Source: a virus
Length of the DNA stretch: 22,882 nt
Virus record (IMG/VR): IMGVR_UViG_3300023079_000010
Coordinates: 1-22,882 of that record
Reading direction: 5' to 3' (one strand)
A program made the translations under genes and the position numbers. The stretch's first letter is position 1; every line of letters starts with the position of its first letter. The notes beneath the pieces were generated by a model. The model was given only the letters and a program-made list of their open reading frames with translations, was not told where the DNA came from and searched no databases. This document shows, piece by piece, positions 12,718-21,047 of the stretch.

Positions 12718-13019
12718 GGATCAAGCGTCGACGGATCCTCAGCGCGTGCGTCGACTGCGGATTGTCCGGCCCGCACGGTGGGTACGAGAAGTGCCTCCGG
12801 TGTTACCGGAAGTGGCTCTACGCCAAGGTCCGAACACCGCGGGTCACCTGGCGTGCGGCGGACCTGATCGCCGAAGTCGGATTCCTGGCCGAGCAGCGAA
12901 TCCCGCATCACGATGTGGCCCGGAAACTCGGTCTCCAGTGGCCGAGCATCGTCACCGCGCACCGACGCGCCGGGGTCCCGATGCCCGACCCCTATCGCTT
13001 CACCAACTCCCCCTGCTGA
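12714..13019 (+). CDS. Zinc-ribbon / helix-turn-helix protein
   Basis: A 101-residue protein coupled to the membrane protein gene by a GTGA overlap. After a basic start (RIKRRR), C12/C15 and C27/C30 form a zinc ribbon. Residues 62-91 (AEQRIPHHDVARKLGLQWPSIVTAHRRAG) resemble a helix-turn-helix of the type IA-x-x-LG...S-x-x-x-x-x-RAG found in small actinophage regulators. The protein probably binds DNA. It could regulate the cassette promoter, which carries a tandem octamer, or affect host transcription. No late-gene activator family is recognised. A strong hairpin at 13070 follows. Confidence 0.72.
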   Translation: MRIKRRRILSACVDCGLSGPHGGYEKCLRCYRKWLYAKVRTPRVTWRAADLIAEVGFLAEQRIPHHDVARKLGLQWPSIVTAHRRAGVPMPDPYRFTNSPC

Positions 13020-13069
13020 TACAGGGGACGACGGATCGGAGCTGGTACTCCTGTCCTGTCGAGTAGGCA

Positions 13070-13112
13070 AGGGCCGTGATCTCCCGTATCGTGCGGGGCA
13101 TCGCGGCCCTTG
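13070..13112 (+). terminator. Long hairpin terminator candidate ending the cassette
   Basis: AAGGGCCGTGAT (13070-13081) pairs with 13101-13112 with one G-U wobble. The stem continues inward through CCCG/CGGG (13084-13087 with 13095-13098) to a 7-nt loop. The sequence TTGTCGCGTCT follows. This is one of the strongest hairpins in the window and sits 50 bases after the zinc/HTH gene. Confidence 0.65.
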
Positions 13113-13196
13113 TCGCGTCTCGACCTCGGACCCGCAGGCGAACGCCCGTAAACGGCGAGCAGGCGCGGACCGCAGCCGCCCGTAGAGGGGGTGCCC

Positions 13197-13535
13197 GTGG
13201 CCACACATGTCCGCATGTCCGTGGCGCCCGGGTTCCGCCACGACATGGAGCAGCTCGCCGAGGACCTCACCCACCGCCTCGGCCGGGCCATCGCCGTCGA
13301 TGCCATCCGCAACGCCCCCGTGGACACGACGCTGCTCTCCCGCAGCATCCGGTATTACCCCTCCGCGCGCCGGGTCATCGCCGACACCGAGTACGCCGCG
13401 GCGGTGGAGAGCGGGTCCGGACCGCACCTCATCCACAACGCCTGGGGCCGCGAGGGTGTCACCGTGGAGCACCCCGGCGGACCGGCACAGCCTTACCTGC
13501 GGCCCGCCGCGTACAAGCGCCGAGCGTCGCTGTGA
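13197..13535 (+). CDS. HK97 gp10-like tail completion protein
   Basis: A 112-residue protein. The pattern DAIRNAPVDTTLLSRSI, then YAAAVESGSGPHLI and PAQPYLRPAAYK is the familiar signature of HK97 gp10-like proteins (PVDTGxLrxSI, then YA-x-x-vE-G, then a C-terminal PxPFLxPA). These act at the head-tail joint. GTG 13197 is favoured by GAGGGG six bases upstream; GTG 13191 is the alternative. Its stop overlaps the next gene as GTGA. It resumes the structural operon after the inserted cassette, so its transcription may rely on read-through or on a promoter in 13113-13196, where none is obvious. Confidence 0.85.
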   Translation: MATHVRMSVAPGFRHDMEQLAEDLTHRLGRAIAVDAIRNAPVDTTLLSRSIRYYPSARRVIADTEYAAAVESGSGPHLIHNAWGREGVTVEHPGGPAQPYLRPAAYKRRASL

Positions 13536-13996
13536 AGCGCGCGAACTCCGAACTGGTCACGGTGAACTGGCTACTCAGCCTGCCCGACACCCTGCCCGAC
13601 TCCGTGGCGTCCAGCCTGCCGCCGTGGGAGGACTGGAAGGTCTCGGGCACCAGCCGCCGGTTCACCGTGATGGCCGGCCAGGTCGGCGGCTCGGACCTCA
13701 ACGACGCGCCCCTGCGGCGGCCGGTGATGCAGCTGGACTTCTTCGCCTCCCGCAAGGACTCCGCCACCCGACCGCCCTGGGGCGCGGCGTTCACCATGGC
13801 CGAGGACGTCGTCGCCTGCACCGAGGTCGACAGCCCGCACCGCGGCGACGTGGTGCTCGAGCTCCCCCACGGCTTCGAACCGGTCGAGATCCGCAACGTC
13901 GACGTGGTCTTCGGACCGCGGCGAGCGCGGATCCCCGACCCGGCCAGCTACGCCTGCGTCAGCCTTGACGTGGAGATCCAATGGACCCGACTGTGA
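13532..13996 (+). CDS. Tail terminator-like protein
   Basis: A 154-residue protein starting at a GTG that overlaps the preceding stop (GTGA). The mixed alpha/beta pattern with an early WLLSLPDTLPDSVASSLP segment and a central LRRPVMQLDFFA strand resembles tail terminator proteins (gpU/gp17 class), which cap the tail tube and join it to the head. Length and place (after the gp10-like protein, before the major tail protein) agree. Direct sequence similarity in this class is weak, so order carries much of the weight. Confidence 0.75.
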   Translation: MKRANSELVTVNWLLSLPDTLPDSVASSLPPWEDWKVSGTSRRFTVMAGQVGGSDLNDAPLRRPVMQLDFFASRKDSATRPPWGAAFTMAEDVVACTEVDSPHRGDVVLELPHGFEPVEIRNVDVVFGPRRARIPDPASYACVSLDVEIQWTRL

Positions 13997-14009
13997 GGAG
14001 AACAGCCTG

Positions 14010-14387
14010 ATGGGCCAGCACGAGTTCACGCGCGACGAGGACCGTCCCGACGAGCGCAAGCACAAGTTCCAGACCCAGTTCGGCGTTCGGGAGATGACCG
14101 ACGCCGAAGCCTCCGACCTGCAGTCGCAGGGCCTGATGGTCAACCGGGTCGCCGACGACGCCGAGGTGGTCGACAGCCTCGAGGAGGCCACGGTCACGGC
14201 CAACGCCGTCGTCAACGCGCCGCAGAAGGTGGGCGAGAACGACCCGCGCACCGACGAGGAGCGCGCGGCGGAGGCGCGGGAGGCCGAGCTGGCGAAGGTG
14301 GACGCCGTGTCCACGCCGGTCGTCGGCACCGGGTCGGGCGAAGAGACCACGGCCGAGGACACGGCCACCAAGACCCGCAAGCGCTAG
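14010..14387 (+). CDS. Hydrophilic acidic protein of unknown function (125 aa)
   Basis: A 125-residue, strongly charged protein (many D, E, K, R) with little hydrophobic core. A short FQTQFGVREMTDAEASDLQSQG segment lies near residues 19-40, and the second half is rich in Ala/Glu/Thr, ending TKTRKR. The ATG follows GAGGAGA at about eight bases. It sits between tail terminator and major tail protein, where actinophages often encode a small protein of unknown function. It has no enzyme motif, cysteine or membrane segment. It may be a tail assembly factor or disordered accessory protein, which cannot be decided here. Confidence 0.65.
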   Translation: MGQHEFTRDEDRPDERKHKFQTQFGVREMTDAEASDLQSQGLMVNRVADDAEVVDSLEEATVTANAVVNAPQKVGENDPRTDEERAAEAREAELAKVDAVSTPVVGTGSGEETTAEDTATKTRKR

Positions 14388-14429
14388 ACACCCCGCCACC
14401 CGAGACCGACCCGACAAGGAGGTAGCGCC

Positions 14430-14987
14430 GTGGGCGTCACCATCTCGGAACTGATCGTCGGCCCCGCCGACCTGTACCACAAGTGGTACACCGACCCGTA
14501 CCTCGAGCCGGCGACCCCCAACGACGTGATCCCGGTCGGATGGGTCAACCTCGGCGGGACGATGGACGGCATCAACCTGACCATCGCGCAGAGCTTCGAG
14601 CAGATCCGCGCGGACCAGGTCGTCGACAACCTGCTGTCCGTGCCGAACGAGCGCACGTTCAACATCGAGACCAACCTGCTGCAGGCCACCCTCGAGTCGT
14701 TCCGCCGCGTCAACAACGGCGGGTCGATCACCACCGGCGTGGGCTTCCGCAAGTTCGAGCCCATCGTCGACCTGGTCAACGACGACGTCCTGTACTCGTC
14801 GATCATCGTGCGCGGCCGGGCGCCGGTGACGGGCAAGAAGCGGGACATCATCGTGCGCCGCACCCTGGTCACCGACGACGTGGAGTTCACCTACGTCAAG
14901 GCCGGAGCTCAGGTCCTCGCGATGACCCAGACCGCGCACTACGTGTCCCAGTCCATCGCGCCGTTCGCCATCGTGGACGCCGCGTAG
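14430..14987 (+). CDS. Major tail protein
   Basis: A 185-residue tube protein with the strongest ribosome site in the window (AAGGAGGT, six bases before GTG), as expected for an abundant structural protein. The segments VGPADLYHKWYTDPYLEP, VIPVGWVNLGGTMDGINLTI and VLAMTQTAHYVSQ match the beta-rich tail tube fold common to siphophages. It lies directly before the frameshifted chaperone genes, which is the standard order. There is no C-terminal Ig-like decoration domain. Its stop shares a base with the chaperone start (TAGTG). Confidence 0.88.
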   Translation: MGVTISELIVGPADLYHKWYTDPYLEPATPNDVIPVGWVNLGGTMDGINLTIAQSFEQIRADQVVDNLLSVPNERTFNIETNLLQATLESFRRVNNGGSITTGVGFRKFEPIVDLVNDDVLYSSIIVRGRAPVTGKKRDIIVRRTLVTDDVEFTYVKAGAQVLAMTQTAHYVSQSIAPFAIVDAA

Positions 14988-15415
14988 TGCCCGCCGCGAA
15001 GCCGAAGCCGGCACCGAAGACCGTTGTGGTCGACACCTCTCCGGAGAGGGACATCGACTACTTCGGCCCGACTCTCGAGGTGTCCGACGACGCACCCCTG
15101 GCCGAGGTCCCCGGTGGCGCTCGGGTGCTCAAGCCCACGGTGCGCACGTTCGCCCGCCAGGTGCTGTTCGAGTTCAACGGGCGCAAGTGGACGATCCCGG
15201 AGGACTTCGACCGCAGCTGCGCGCTGGAGTACCTGCACATGGCGCGCACCCGCGGGATCGACGTGGCCATCGACTACGCCCTCGAGCTTGCCCTGGGCAC
15301 CGATGACTACGCCGCGTTCCGCAGGATCAAGGGCCTGGACCAGGAACAAATGGACTGGGTCGTCAACACCGTGTCCGGGCGGGTCGCGGGCGCCGGGGGC
15401 AACGTCCCAAAATAG
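14987..15415 (+). CDS. Tail assembly chaperone, short form (gpG-like)
   Basis: A 142-residue protein. The N-terminus is a Pro/Lys/Ala-rich segment, followed by the conserved RQVLFEFNGRKWTIPEDFDRSCALEYLHMAR block of actinophage G-type chaperones and helices around TDDYAAFRRIKGLDQEQMDWVV. It binds the tape measure during tail assembly. The end is GTC CCA AAA TAG: the slippery heptamer CCCAAAA directly abuts the stop, so a fraction of ribosomes should slip -1 and continue into the overlapping frame. The start GTG is coupled to the major tail protein stop. Confidence 0.85.
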   Translation: MPAAKPKPAPKTVVVDTSPERDIDYFGPTLEVSDDAPLAEVPGGARVLKPTVRTFARQVLFEFNGRKWTIPEDFDRSCALEYLHMARTRGIDVAIDYALELALGTDDYAAFRRIKGLDQEQMDWVVNTVSGRVAGAGGNVPK

Positions 15416-15472
15416 CCACGCTCCAGGTGGTCGAACGGGCACGGGAACTGCTGTGGCTGGTCGACCACCTGG
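15406..15472 (+). promoter_or_regulatory. Programmed -1 ribosomal frameshift signal
   Basis: The heptamer C CCA AAA (15406-15412) fits X XXY YYZ in the gpG frame. The TAG stop is the next codon. Ten bases after the heptamer, CCAGGTGGTCGA (15423-15434) pairs perfectly with 15461-15472 over a 26-nt loop. Slippery site, short spacer and stable stem are the three parts of a stimulated -1 frameshift. The loop is long enough for a pseudoknot, but no convincing partner was found. Confidence 0.85.
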
Positions 15473-15816
15473 ACGACGTGCTGTCCGACCTCTCGGCGGT
15501 GCACCGGTTCCGCAGGGACGAGGCGCTGGCGCTCTCGGCCGGGGAGTTCTTCCCGCTGGCCGAGCGGCTGGTGCACTACCCCGGCGTGGTCCGGGACCTC
15601 GTCACCACCGAGATTCGCAAAAACTCGGCATCCGGACCCACTCCCCACCAGGTTCAGCAAGATATTTTGCCCATCACGCAGGTTCACGAGCCCACGGAAG
15701 CGGAGGTGCAGGCCATGCGTGACCAGCGTCGGCGCCAACGATTCGGTGGGGAGTTCGGCGAGCACCGACGCGTCCCGTTGGATAAGGCCTTGAGCGGGGT
15801 GAGCGCGGATGACTGA
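15412..15816 (+). CDS. Tail assembly chaperone, -1 frameshift extension (gpT part of gpGT)
   Basis: This frame is one base behind the gpG-like frame. It has no plausible start codon with a ribosome site; the first in-frame GTG, at 15427, is preceded by nothing like a Shine-Dalgarno sequence. It is reached by -1 slippage on CCCAAAA (15406-15412), giving a fusion of 142 plus 134 residues (276 in total). The extension begins IATLQVVERARELLWLVDHL, is helical and charged, and ends RVPLDKALSGVSADD, overlapping the tape measure start by eight bases. In other siphophages the extension recruits the tape measure and the tail tube protein. The location is canonical. Confidence 0.85.
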   Translation: MATLQVVERARELLWLVDHLDDVLSDLSAVHRFRRDEALALSAGEFFPLAERLVHYPGVVRDLVTTEIRKNSASGPTPHQVQQDILPITQVHEPTEAEVQAMRDQRRRQRFGGEFGEHRRVPLDKALSGVSADD

Positions 15817-18800
15817 GGGCTTCAAGGCCGGTGCCGCCTACATCGACGTGGACGGCGACGCCGACGTCGCGATCCGCAAGATCGAGCGCCAGATCAAGAA
15901 CGCCGGGGGCCGGCTGTCCACGGTGGCGTCTCGGATCGGCAGCAACATGGGCGCCAAGATCGGGTCCAACATAGAGCGCCAGCTCAAGGCCAGCCAGGGG
16001 CGTCTGGGTGTCGCCGCCGACGGCATCGGCACCCGCATCAGCGGCAAGATCAACAGCGCGATCTCCAAGGGCCTCGGCGGCAAGATCGACACCAGCATCG
16101 GCAAGCGCGCCACCCAGGTGGGCCAGGCCGTGGGGTCCGCGCTCGGCGACGGCATCGACGACGGAGCCTCCCGCAGCATCGGCAGCAGCGGGGGACCCAA
16201 GACCAAGAAGGCCCTGGACTCCGTCGCCGAGCGCACCCAGGCCCAGTTCCAGGGTCTCGTGTTCGCCGGGGCGTTCGGCGGCCTCCCCATCGCCGCGGCC
16301 GGTGCCTCCGCGCTGACGATCGGTGCGCTGGCCGCGATCCCCATCGCAGCCGTCGCGGGCGCGGCGACGCTGCAGTCCGGCAACGAGCGCGTGGAGAAGA
16401 GCTACACCCGGCTTGCCGACACCGCCATGGGCGTGATGAAGCGCGCCAGCTCGGTGCTGGTCGACGACCTCGTGGACGGCACCGACAAGCTCGAGGTCGC
16501 CACCCGCAAGCTCGAGCCCGCGATCACCTCGGTGTTCCGCAACAGCGCCCCGGCGGTCGACGGCGTCGTCACGGCCGTGACGTCCCTGGCCAACGAGGCC
16601 ATGCCCGGCGTGCTCACCGCCAGCACCAAGACCGGCGCCGCGATGACCGGCTTGGTCAGCATCGCCACCGGCGCGGGCCGGGGCATCTCCGACTTCTTCA
16701 CCAACGTCAGCAAGGGCGCGGAGTCCTCGGCCAAGAACGGCGCCATCCTCGGCCGGGTGATTCAAGACCTGCTCGGGTTCGCCGGCAGCCTGGTGTCCAA
16801 CCTGGCGTCCAACACCGGCGCGCTCAACAGCTTCGCCAACGTGATGACCACCGTGTACTCCACGGTCCTCAACCTCACCCAGGCCGGTGGCGCGCTGACC
16901 GGGTTCGTGGGCGGCTTCACCGCCGTGGTGTCCGGCGCGCTCTCCGTCGTCAACGGCTTGAGCACCGGCCTCGGCGGCGTGCTCGCCCCGTTGCTGGCGA
17001 TGGGCGGCGCGTTCAAGGCGCTGGACATGCTGACGTTCGGCAAGCTCACCGCGAACCTGGGCACCCAGTTCGCGGGGCTGGGCACCAGCATCGGCGCTGC
17101 CAACGGGGCTCGAGCCAAGTTCGCCACGGGCATGGCCGGTCTCGGCCGAGCGGTGATGTCCCCCGTCGGTCTCGCGACCATGGGCCTGGTGGCCGGCCTG
17201 GCGCTGCTCGGCATGGCCCAGCAGCGCGCGGCCCAGGCGGCGGCCGACCACAAGGCCCGCGTGCAGGACCTCGCCTCCGCGCTGCGGGAGAGCAACGGCG
17301 CGATCAACGACAACGTCCGCAGCGCCGCGGCCAAGTCGCTGGCCGACGCCAAGATGGAGACCTCGGGCAAGGGGTTCCTGGACACCGCGCGCCAGCTCGG
17401 TGTGAACCTGCCCCAGCTCACTGATGCCTACCTCGGCAACGATGCCGCTGGGCGCAAGATCGTGGACACCCTCAAGGCCCAGATCGCCGAAGGGGAGAAG
17501 TACGCCAGCAGCCGCGCGGAGGCCGACGCGCTGCAGGAGAAGAAAGCGATGGCCGCGGACCTCATCGCCACGATGGGCAACGTCAACGGGGCCTACGCGC
17601 TCGCGGTGCAGGCGAACAAGGACCTCGCCGCGGCGTCGGGCACCAGCGCCAGCGCGATGGACACGATGTCCCCCGCCCTGGCCGCGGCGCAGCAGGGGGT
17701 CGGGAAGCTGGCCTCGGCCTACACCACGCTGTACACGCCGATGTCCTCCGCTGCCGACAAGGGCGCCGCGCTGGTCGCGATCCTGGACCGCATCACCGGC
17801 CGCACGCCCAGCTTCGAGGAGGCCATCCAGTCGACCAACGACGTGCTGCGCGGGATGGCCGACGCGTTCTCCCAGGGGATGGACACCACCAAGGGGTGGG
17901 GCCAGGAGCTGATCAACGCCGACGGCACGGTCAACACGATGACCGAGAACGGCTCCAACCTGCAGAACCAGCTGGTGAGCATCCAGGGCGGTTTCGCCAA
18001 CGCCGCGGGCAGCATCCAGGAGCTGGTGGAAGGTGGGATGACCTACAACTCCGCCAGCGAGAAAGTGCGCGCAGAGTTGCAGCGTCAGCGTGACGCGTTC
18101 ATCGCGATCCAGACCCCGATCCTCGGCAGCAAGGCCGCAGCCGAGGCACTGGCCAACACCTACGGTCTGCTGCCCGACGAGGCGGTCACCAAGGTCACCG
18201 ACCACGGCAGCGCGATCATCACCCAGACCGACGTGAACAACCTGCTCCTCAAGGTGAAAGAGCTGCCGCCCAACACCCCCGTGCGCGTCACGTCGATCAC
18301 CGCCGAGGCCGAGCAGAAGCTCAAGGACCTGGGGTACACGGTCACGCACATGCCCGACGGCACGGTGTTGATCTTCGCCAACAACCGGCAGGCGCTGGCC
18401 GGGGCCGCCGAGGTCGAGTCCCGGGTGCAGGCCATCCAGGACCGCAGCGTCTACATCAACGTCGTGGCCACCGGCGTGGCGCAGGCCGCGGCCGCCGTCG
18501 CCGGGATCGCCGCCCGCGCGTCCGCCGCGGTCAACCACGACGGCGGGTTCACCAAGACCGTGGGACACAAGCACCTGCGCCACCGCGCCACCGGCGGGCC
18601 GACGCCGTTCATCGCGGGACTCGAGGGCGCCGCGGTCTACGGCGAACGCGGCGTGGAGGTCGGATTCCCCGGCCGATCGGAGTACGTGTCCACGGCCCTG
18701 CAGACCGCCCGCATGGAGCGCGGCGCCAGCGCCATGGCCGAGGCGATCCGGACCCTGCCGTCGGGCCGCTCGGAGTCCGGAGGCGGCACCACGATCAACC

Positions 18801-18898
18801 TCACCGTGGACGTGCACCCGACGCCGAGCATGGACGTCGACGCGTTCACCACCAAGATCATCCGCAAGATCCAGCAGCGCCTGAACGGGGGAAGCTGA
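15809..18898 (+). CDS. Tape measure protein
   Basis: The largest gene, 1029 residues. It sets tail length and probably helps DNA pass into the host; about 1.5 angstroms per residue would imply a tail near 150 nm (rule-of-thumb inference). The N-terminus is helical and Ala/Gly/Ser-rich with regular IGSNMGAKIGSN-like repeats. Two hydrophobic stretches, about residues 149-191 (IAAAGASALTIGALAAIPIA) and 450-475 (VGLATMGLVAGLALLGMA), could insert in the membrane. The C-terminal part has FIAGLEGAAVYGERGVEVGF, a motif frequent near tape measure ends. No lytic transglycosylase or peptidase motif was recognised. The ATG start overlaps the gpT stop, and the stop overlaps the Dit ATG as TGATG. Confidence 0.93.
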   Translation: MTEGFKAGAAYIDVDGDADVAIRKIERQIKNAGGRLSTVASRIGSNMGAKIGSNIERQLKASQGRLGVAADGIGTRISGKINSAISKGLGGKIDTSIGKRATQVGQAVGSALGDGIDDGASRSIGSSGGPKTKKALDSVAERTQAQFQGLVFAGAFGGLPIAAAGASALTIGALAAIPIAAVAGAATLQSGNERVEKSYTRLADTAMGVMKRASSVLVDDLVDGTDKLEVATRKLEPAITSVFRNSAPAVDGVVTAVTSLANEAMPGVLTASTKTGAAMTGLVSIATGAGRGISDFFTNVSKGAESSAKNGAILGRVIQDLLGFAGSLVSNLASNTGALNSFANVMTTVYSTVLNLTQAGGALTGFVGGFTAVVSGALSVVNGLSTGLGGVLAPLLAMGGAFKALDMLTFGKLTANLGTQFAGLGTSIGAANGARAKFATGMAGLGRAVMSPVGLATMGLVAGLALLGMAQQRAAQAAADHKARVQDLASALRESNGAINDNVRSAAAKSLADAKMETSGKGFLDTARQLGVNLPQLTDAYLGNDAAGRKIVDTLKAQIAEGEKYASSRAEADALQEKKAMAADLIATMGNVNGAYALAVQANKDLAAASGTSASAMDTMSPALAAAQQGVGKLASAYTTLYTPMSSAADKGAALVAILDRITGRTPSFEEAIQSTNDVLRGMADAFSQGMDTTKGWGQELINADGTVNTMTENGSNLQNQLVSIQGGFANAAGSIQELVEGGMTYNSASEKVRAELQRQRDAFIAIQTPILGSKAAAEALANTYGLLPDEAVTKVTDHGSAIITQTDVNNLLLKVKELPPNTPVRVTSITAEAEQKLKDLGYTVTHMPDGTVLIFANNRQALAGAAEVESRVQAIQDRSVYINVVATGVAQAAAAVAGIAARASAAVNHDGGFTKTVGHKHLRHRATGGPTPFIAGLEGAAVYGERGVEVGFPGRSEYVSTALQTARMERGASAMAEAIRTLPSGRSESGGGTTINLTVDVHPTPSMDVDAFTTKIIRKIQQRLNGGS

Positions 18899-19830
18899 TG
18901 ACCTACCCCGTGACGCCCTACACCTGGACGCTGGACGGCAAGACGTTCGGCACCGGCGACGGCGCCTACATCACCCACGCCGAGGGGTGGGCGTCCACAC
19001 CACAGCCGCGCACCAACCGCTCGCCCCGCGTCGCCGCGGCCGGGGACTACGCGGGCAGCACCTACGGCGGGCCGCGCACCATCGAGATCAAGGGCGTGTG
19101 GCAGACCGCCACCCGCGCCGAGCGGTTTGCCGCACTGGACGCGCTCGCCGAGCTGTTCACCGCCGGGGACCCCGAGACCAACTACGTCATCTCCCGCACC
19201 GAGGGCGACCGCTCCCGGCGCACCGGCGCGCGGCTGGACGACGAGCTGGACCCCCAGGTGCGCCCCAGCGGGCTGATCGTGTTCGAGACGCAGCTGTACT
19301 GCCCGGACCAACGGTGGTGGAGCCTCACCGCGACCGACTGGCCGATCACCCCGCTGCCGGCCGACGCGCCCGGAGGCGTGCTCTGGAACGGCAGCACGGG
19401 CACCACCGGCAACGGCGTGCTCTGGAACGGATCGCTCGGAACGACCGGAGGTGGTGTCGAGTGGGGAGCAAGCAGCACCGGCGGCGACGGCACGGTACTC
19501 GTGTCCAACGCGGGCAACGCCGCGGCTGGTGTCGTGGTCCGCTTCCACAGCACCGGTGGCACCGGGTTGCTCAACCCCTTCGTCACGATCCCCGTCACCG
19601 GCGAGACCCTGCAGTATGCGGGCATCATCCCGGTGGGTCAGGTGCTGGTCATCGACACCGAGACCGGGATCGTCACGTTGCAGGGAACCTACCTGCCCTC
19701 GGCGCTGAGCCGGGACGACTTTTTCACGATCCCCCGGCGCTCGAGTCGTAGGCTGCTCTTCGGCAGCCAAGGTCCCGCCGACCAGGGCTACATGTCGGGA
19801 TACAACTACTCCGGATACCAGGGAGGCTGA
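18898..19830 (+). CDS. Distal tail protein (Dit-like)
   Basis: A 310-residue protein directly after the tape measure, coupled by TGATG. Its N-terminal region (TIEIKGVWQTATRAERFAAL, then an IVFETQLYCPDQRWWS strand) resembles Dit ring proteins, where a D-x-R-W-W block closes the first domain. The C-terminal part is beta-rich and could be the galectin-like or decoration domain. Between them, residues 160-197 are three near-identical 13-residue units (GVLWNGSTGTTGN type). Dit forms the hexameric hub at the tail tip. The repeat linker is not a standard Dit feature. Confidence 0.8.
   Translation: MTYPVTPYTWTLDGKTFGTGDGAYITHAEGWASTPQPRTNRSPRVAAAGDYAGSTYGGPRTIEIKGVWQTATRAERFAALDALAELFTAGDPETNYVISRTEGDRSRRTGARLDDELDPQVRPSGLIVFETQLYCPDQRWWSLTATDWPITPLPADAPGGVLWNGSTGTTGNGVLWNGSLGTTGGGVEWGASSTGGDGTVLVSNAGNAAAGVVVRFHSTGGTGLLNPFVTIPVTGETLQYAGIIPVGQVLVIDTETGIVTLQGTYLPSALSRDDFFTIPRRSSRRLLFGSQGPADQGYMSGYNYSGYQGG
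19375..19488 (+). repeat. Coding tandem repeat, three 39-bp-type units in the Dit gene
   Basis: Units start at 19375, 19414 and 19453 and encode GGVLWNGSTGTTGN-like peptides; the third is degenerate (GVEWGASSTGGD) and one residue shorter. The first two share almost every base over the first 20 positions, which suggests a recent duplication. Confidence 0.85.
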
Positions 19831-19832
19831 CC

Positions 19833-21047
19833 GTGACCGCACCAGTCGCGATGGACGATGCTCTGCCGTTGCTGTCGACCAACCCCACGATCGGGCGCAA
19901 CAACAGCCGTGACATCAAGCGGTTCCTGTTCGAGAGCATGCTGCTGCTGCCCGCAGGCAGTTTCATCCGGCGCGGAGTCTTCCACAACGGCTGGTTCGCC
20001 AACGGCCAGCCGCAGGAACTCAAGGTCCTCGAGTCCGGCCCCGGACCCAACGTCGTGGTCAACACCGGGTTGTTCGCCGTGCACCGTGGCGCGATCGGCG
20101 TCGCCGCCAACGAGGGCCCCTACATCGGCGGCACCCTGGGACAGAGCACCATCCCGCTGACGGTGCCCGCCGCGCCCACCCTGAACCACCGCTACGACGG
20201 CATCTACGCCCGTGTGGTGGACAAGAACATCCCCGCCGACGCCGCGGGGTCGCTGCACGGCCCGTACATCGACATCATCGCCGGCGCCGTGGGCGGCAGC
20301 CTCAACATCAACGGCACCCCCGGCACCGCGGGCGCGCCTCCGGCGACGCTGGACGGCTACGTGCCGCTGGCCTATATCGCCCGGCTGCAGAACGACAACG
20401 TGATCAACCAGGCGGACATCATCGACGTGCGCCGCGGCACCGCGCTGCCCGGCTACCCCCGGATGATGTTCCCCTACGACGTCGCCAACATCGCCACCGA
20501 CGTCGGGTACCGCATCGGGGAACAGCGCTACCGCACCGCCGTGGCCCCGTACCCCGCGCTGGTCGACCGCTACGACGGCACCACGTGGCGGGGCACCGGC
20601 GGGTCGATCGCCTTCGCCCAGACCGCGCAGATCGCCTCGGGCAACCTCGCGGCCAACACGGCGGTCAAGGTGGCCACCGATCTGACCATCCCCTGGCCGG
20701 GGTTCCCGTACAAGATCAAGGGCTACGCCGCGCTGCTGTGGGGCGCGGCGACGGGTGCTCCCCGTGAGCTGGTCGGCGAGATCAACTTCGACTCGTCACT
20801 TTCCTACACCCCACCCTCGGGTGTGGGCAACACCCCGCCGGTCACGGCAATCGGGTGGACCAGTTCCAACCTCCCCAACGGTGGCCAGACCGAGCTGATC
20901 GTCACCGCCCCGGCCGGCGCCGAGATCAACGACGGGCTTCCGCACACCATCTCGTTCTGGATCTACGCGCCCACCGCCAACGCCGTGGTGTCCACGATCC
21001 TGGCCGGGTACTCCTACCGGTTCGTCATCGAGATCGTCCCGGCATGA
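19833..21047 (+). CDS. Minor tail / baseplate protein
   Basis: A 404-residue protein. The N-terminal half (residues 30-220) has the pattern common to actinophage tail tip proteins: a LKVLESGPGPNVVVNTGLFAVHRG strand pair, then the HRYDGIYARVVDK segment and DGYVPLAYIARL, similar to baseplate or fibre-attachment proteins. The second half is beta-rich and varied (AFAQTAQIASGNLAANTAVK), suggesting a host-facing domain. The start GTG has GGGAGG about six bases upstream. Its stop overlaps the next ATG as ATGA. No enzymatic motif is visible. The exact baseplate role is uncertain. Confidence 0.72.
   Translation: MTAPVAMDDALPLLSTNPTIGRNNSRDIKRFLFESMLLLPAGSFIRRGVFHNGWFANGQPQELKVLESGPGPNVVVNTGLFAVHRGAIGVAANEGPYIGGTLGQSTIPLTVPAAPTLNHRYDGIYARVVDKNIPADAAGSLHGPYIDIIAGAVGGSLNINGTPGTAGAPPATLDGYVPLAYIARLQNDNVINQADIIDVRRGTALPGYPRMMFPYDVANIATDVGYRIGEQRYRTAVAPYPALVDRYDGTTWRGTGGSIAFAQTAQIASGNLAANTAVKVATDLTIPWPGFPYKIKGYAALLWGAATGAPRELVGEINFDSSLSYTPPSGVGNTPPVTAIGWTSSNLPNGGQTELIVTAPAGAEINDGLPHTISFWIYAPTANAVVSTILAGYSYRFVIEIVPA

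Noticed and set aside
15674-18817. Very long open frame on the minus strand opposite the tape measure gene
   Set aside because: It mirrors a high-GC coding gene. The product is rich in R, G, H and V with no domain, and the plus-strand frame has the recognisable tape measure.
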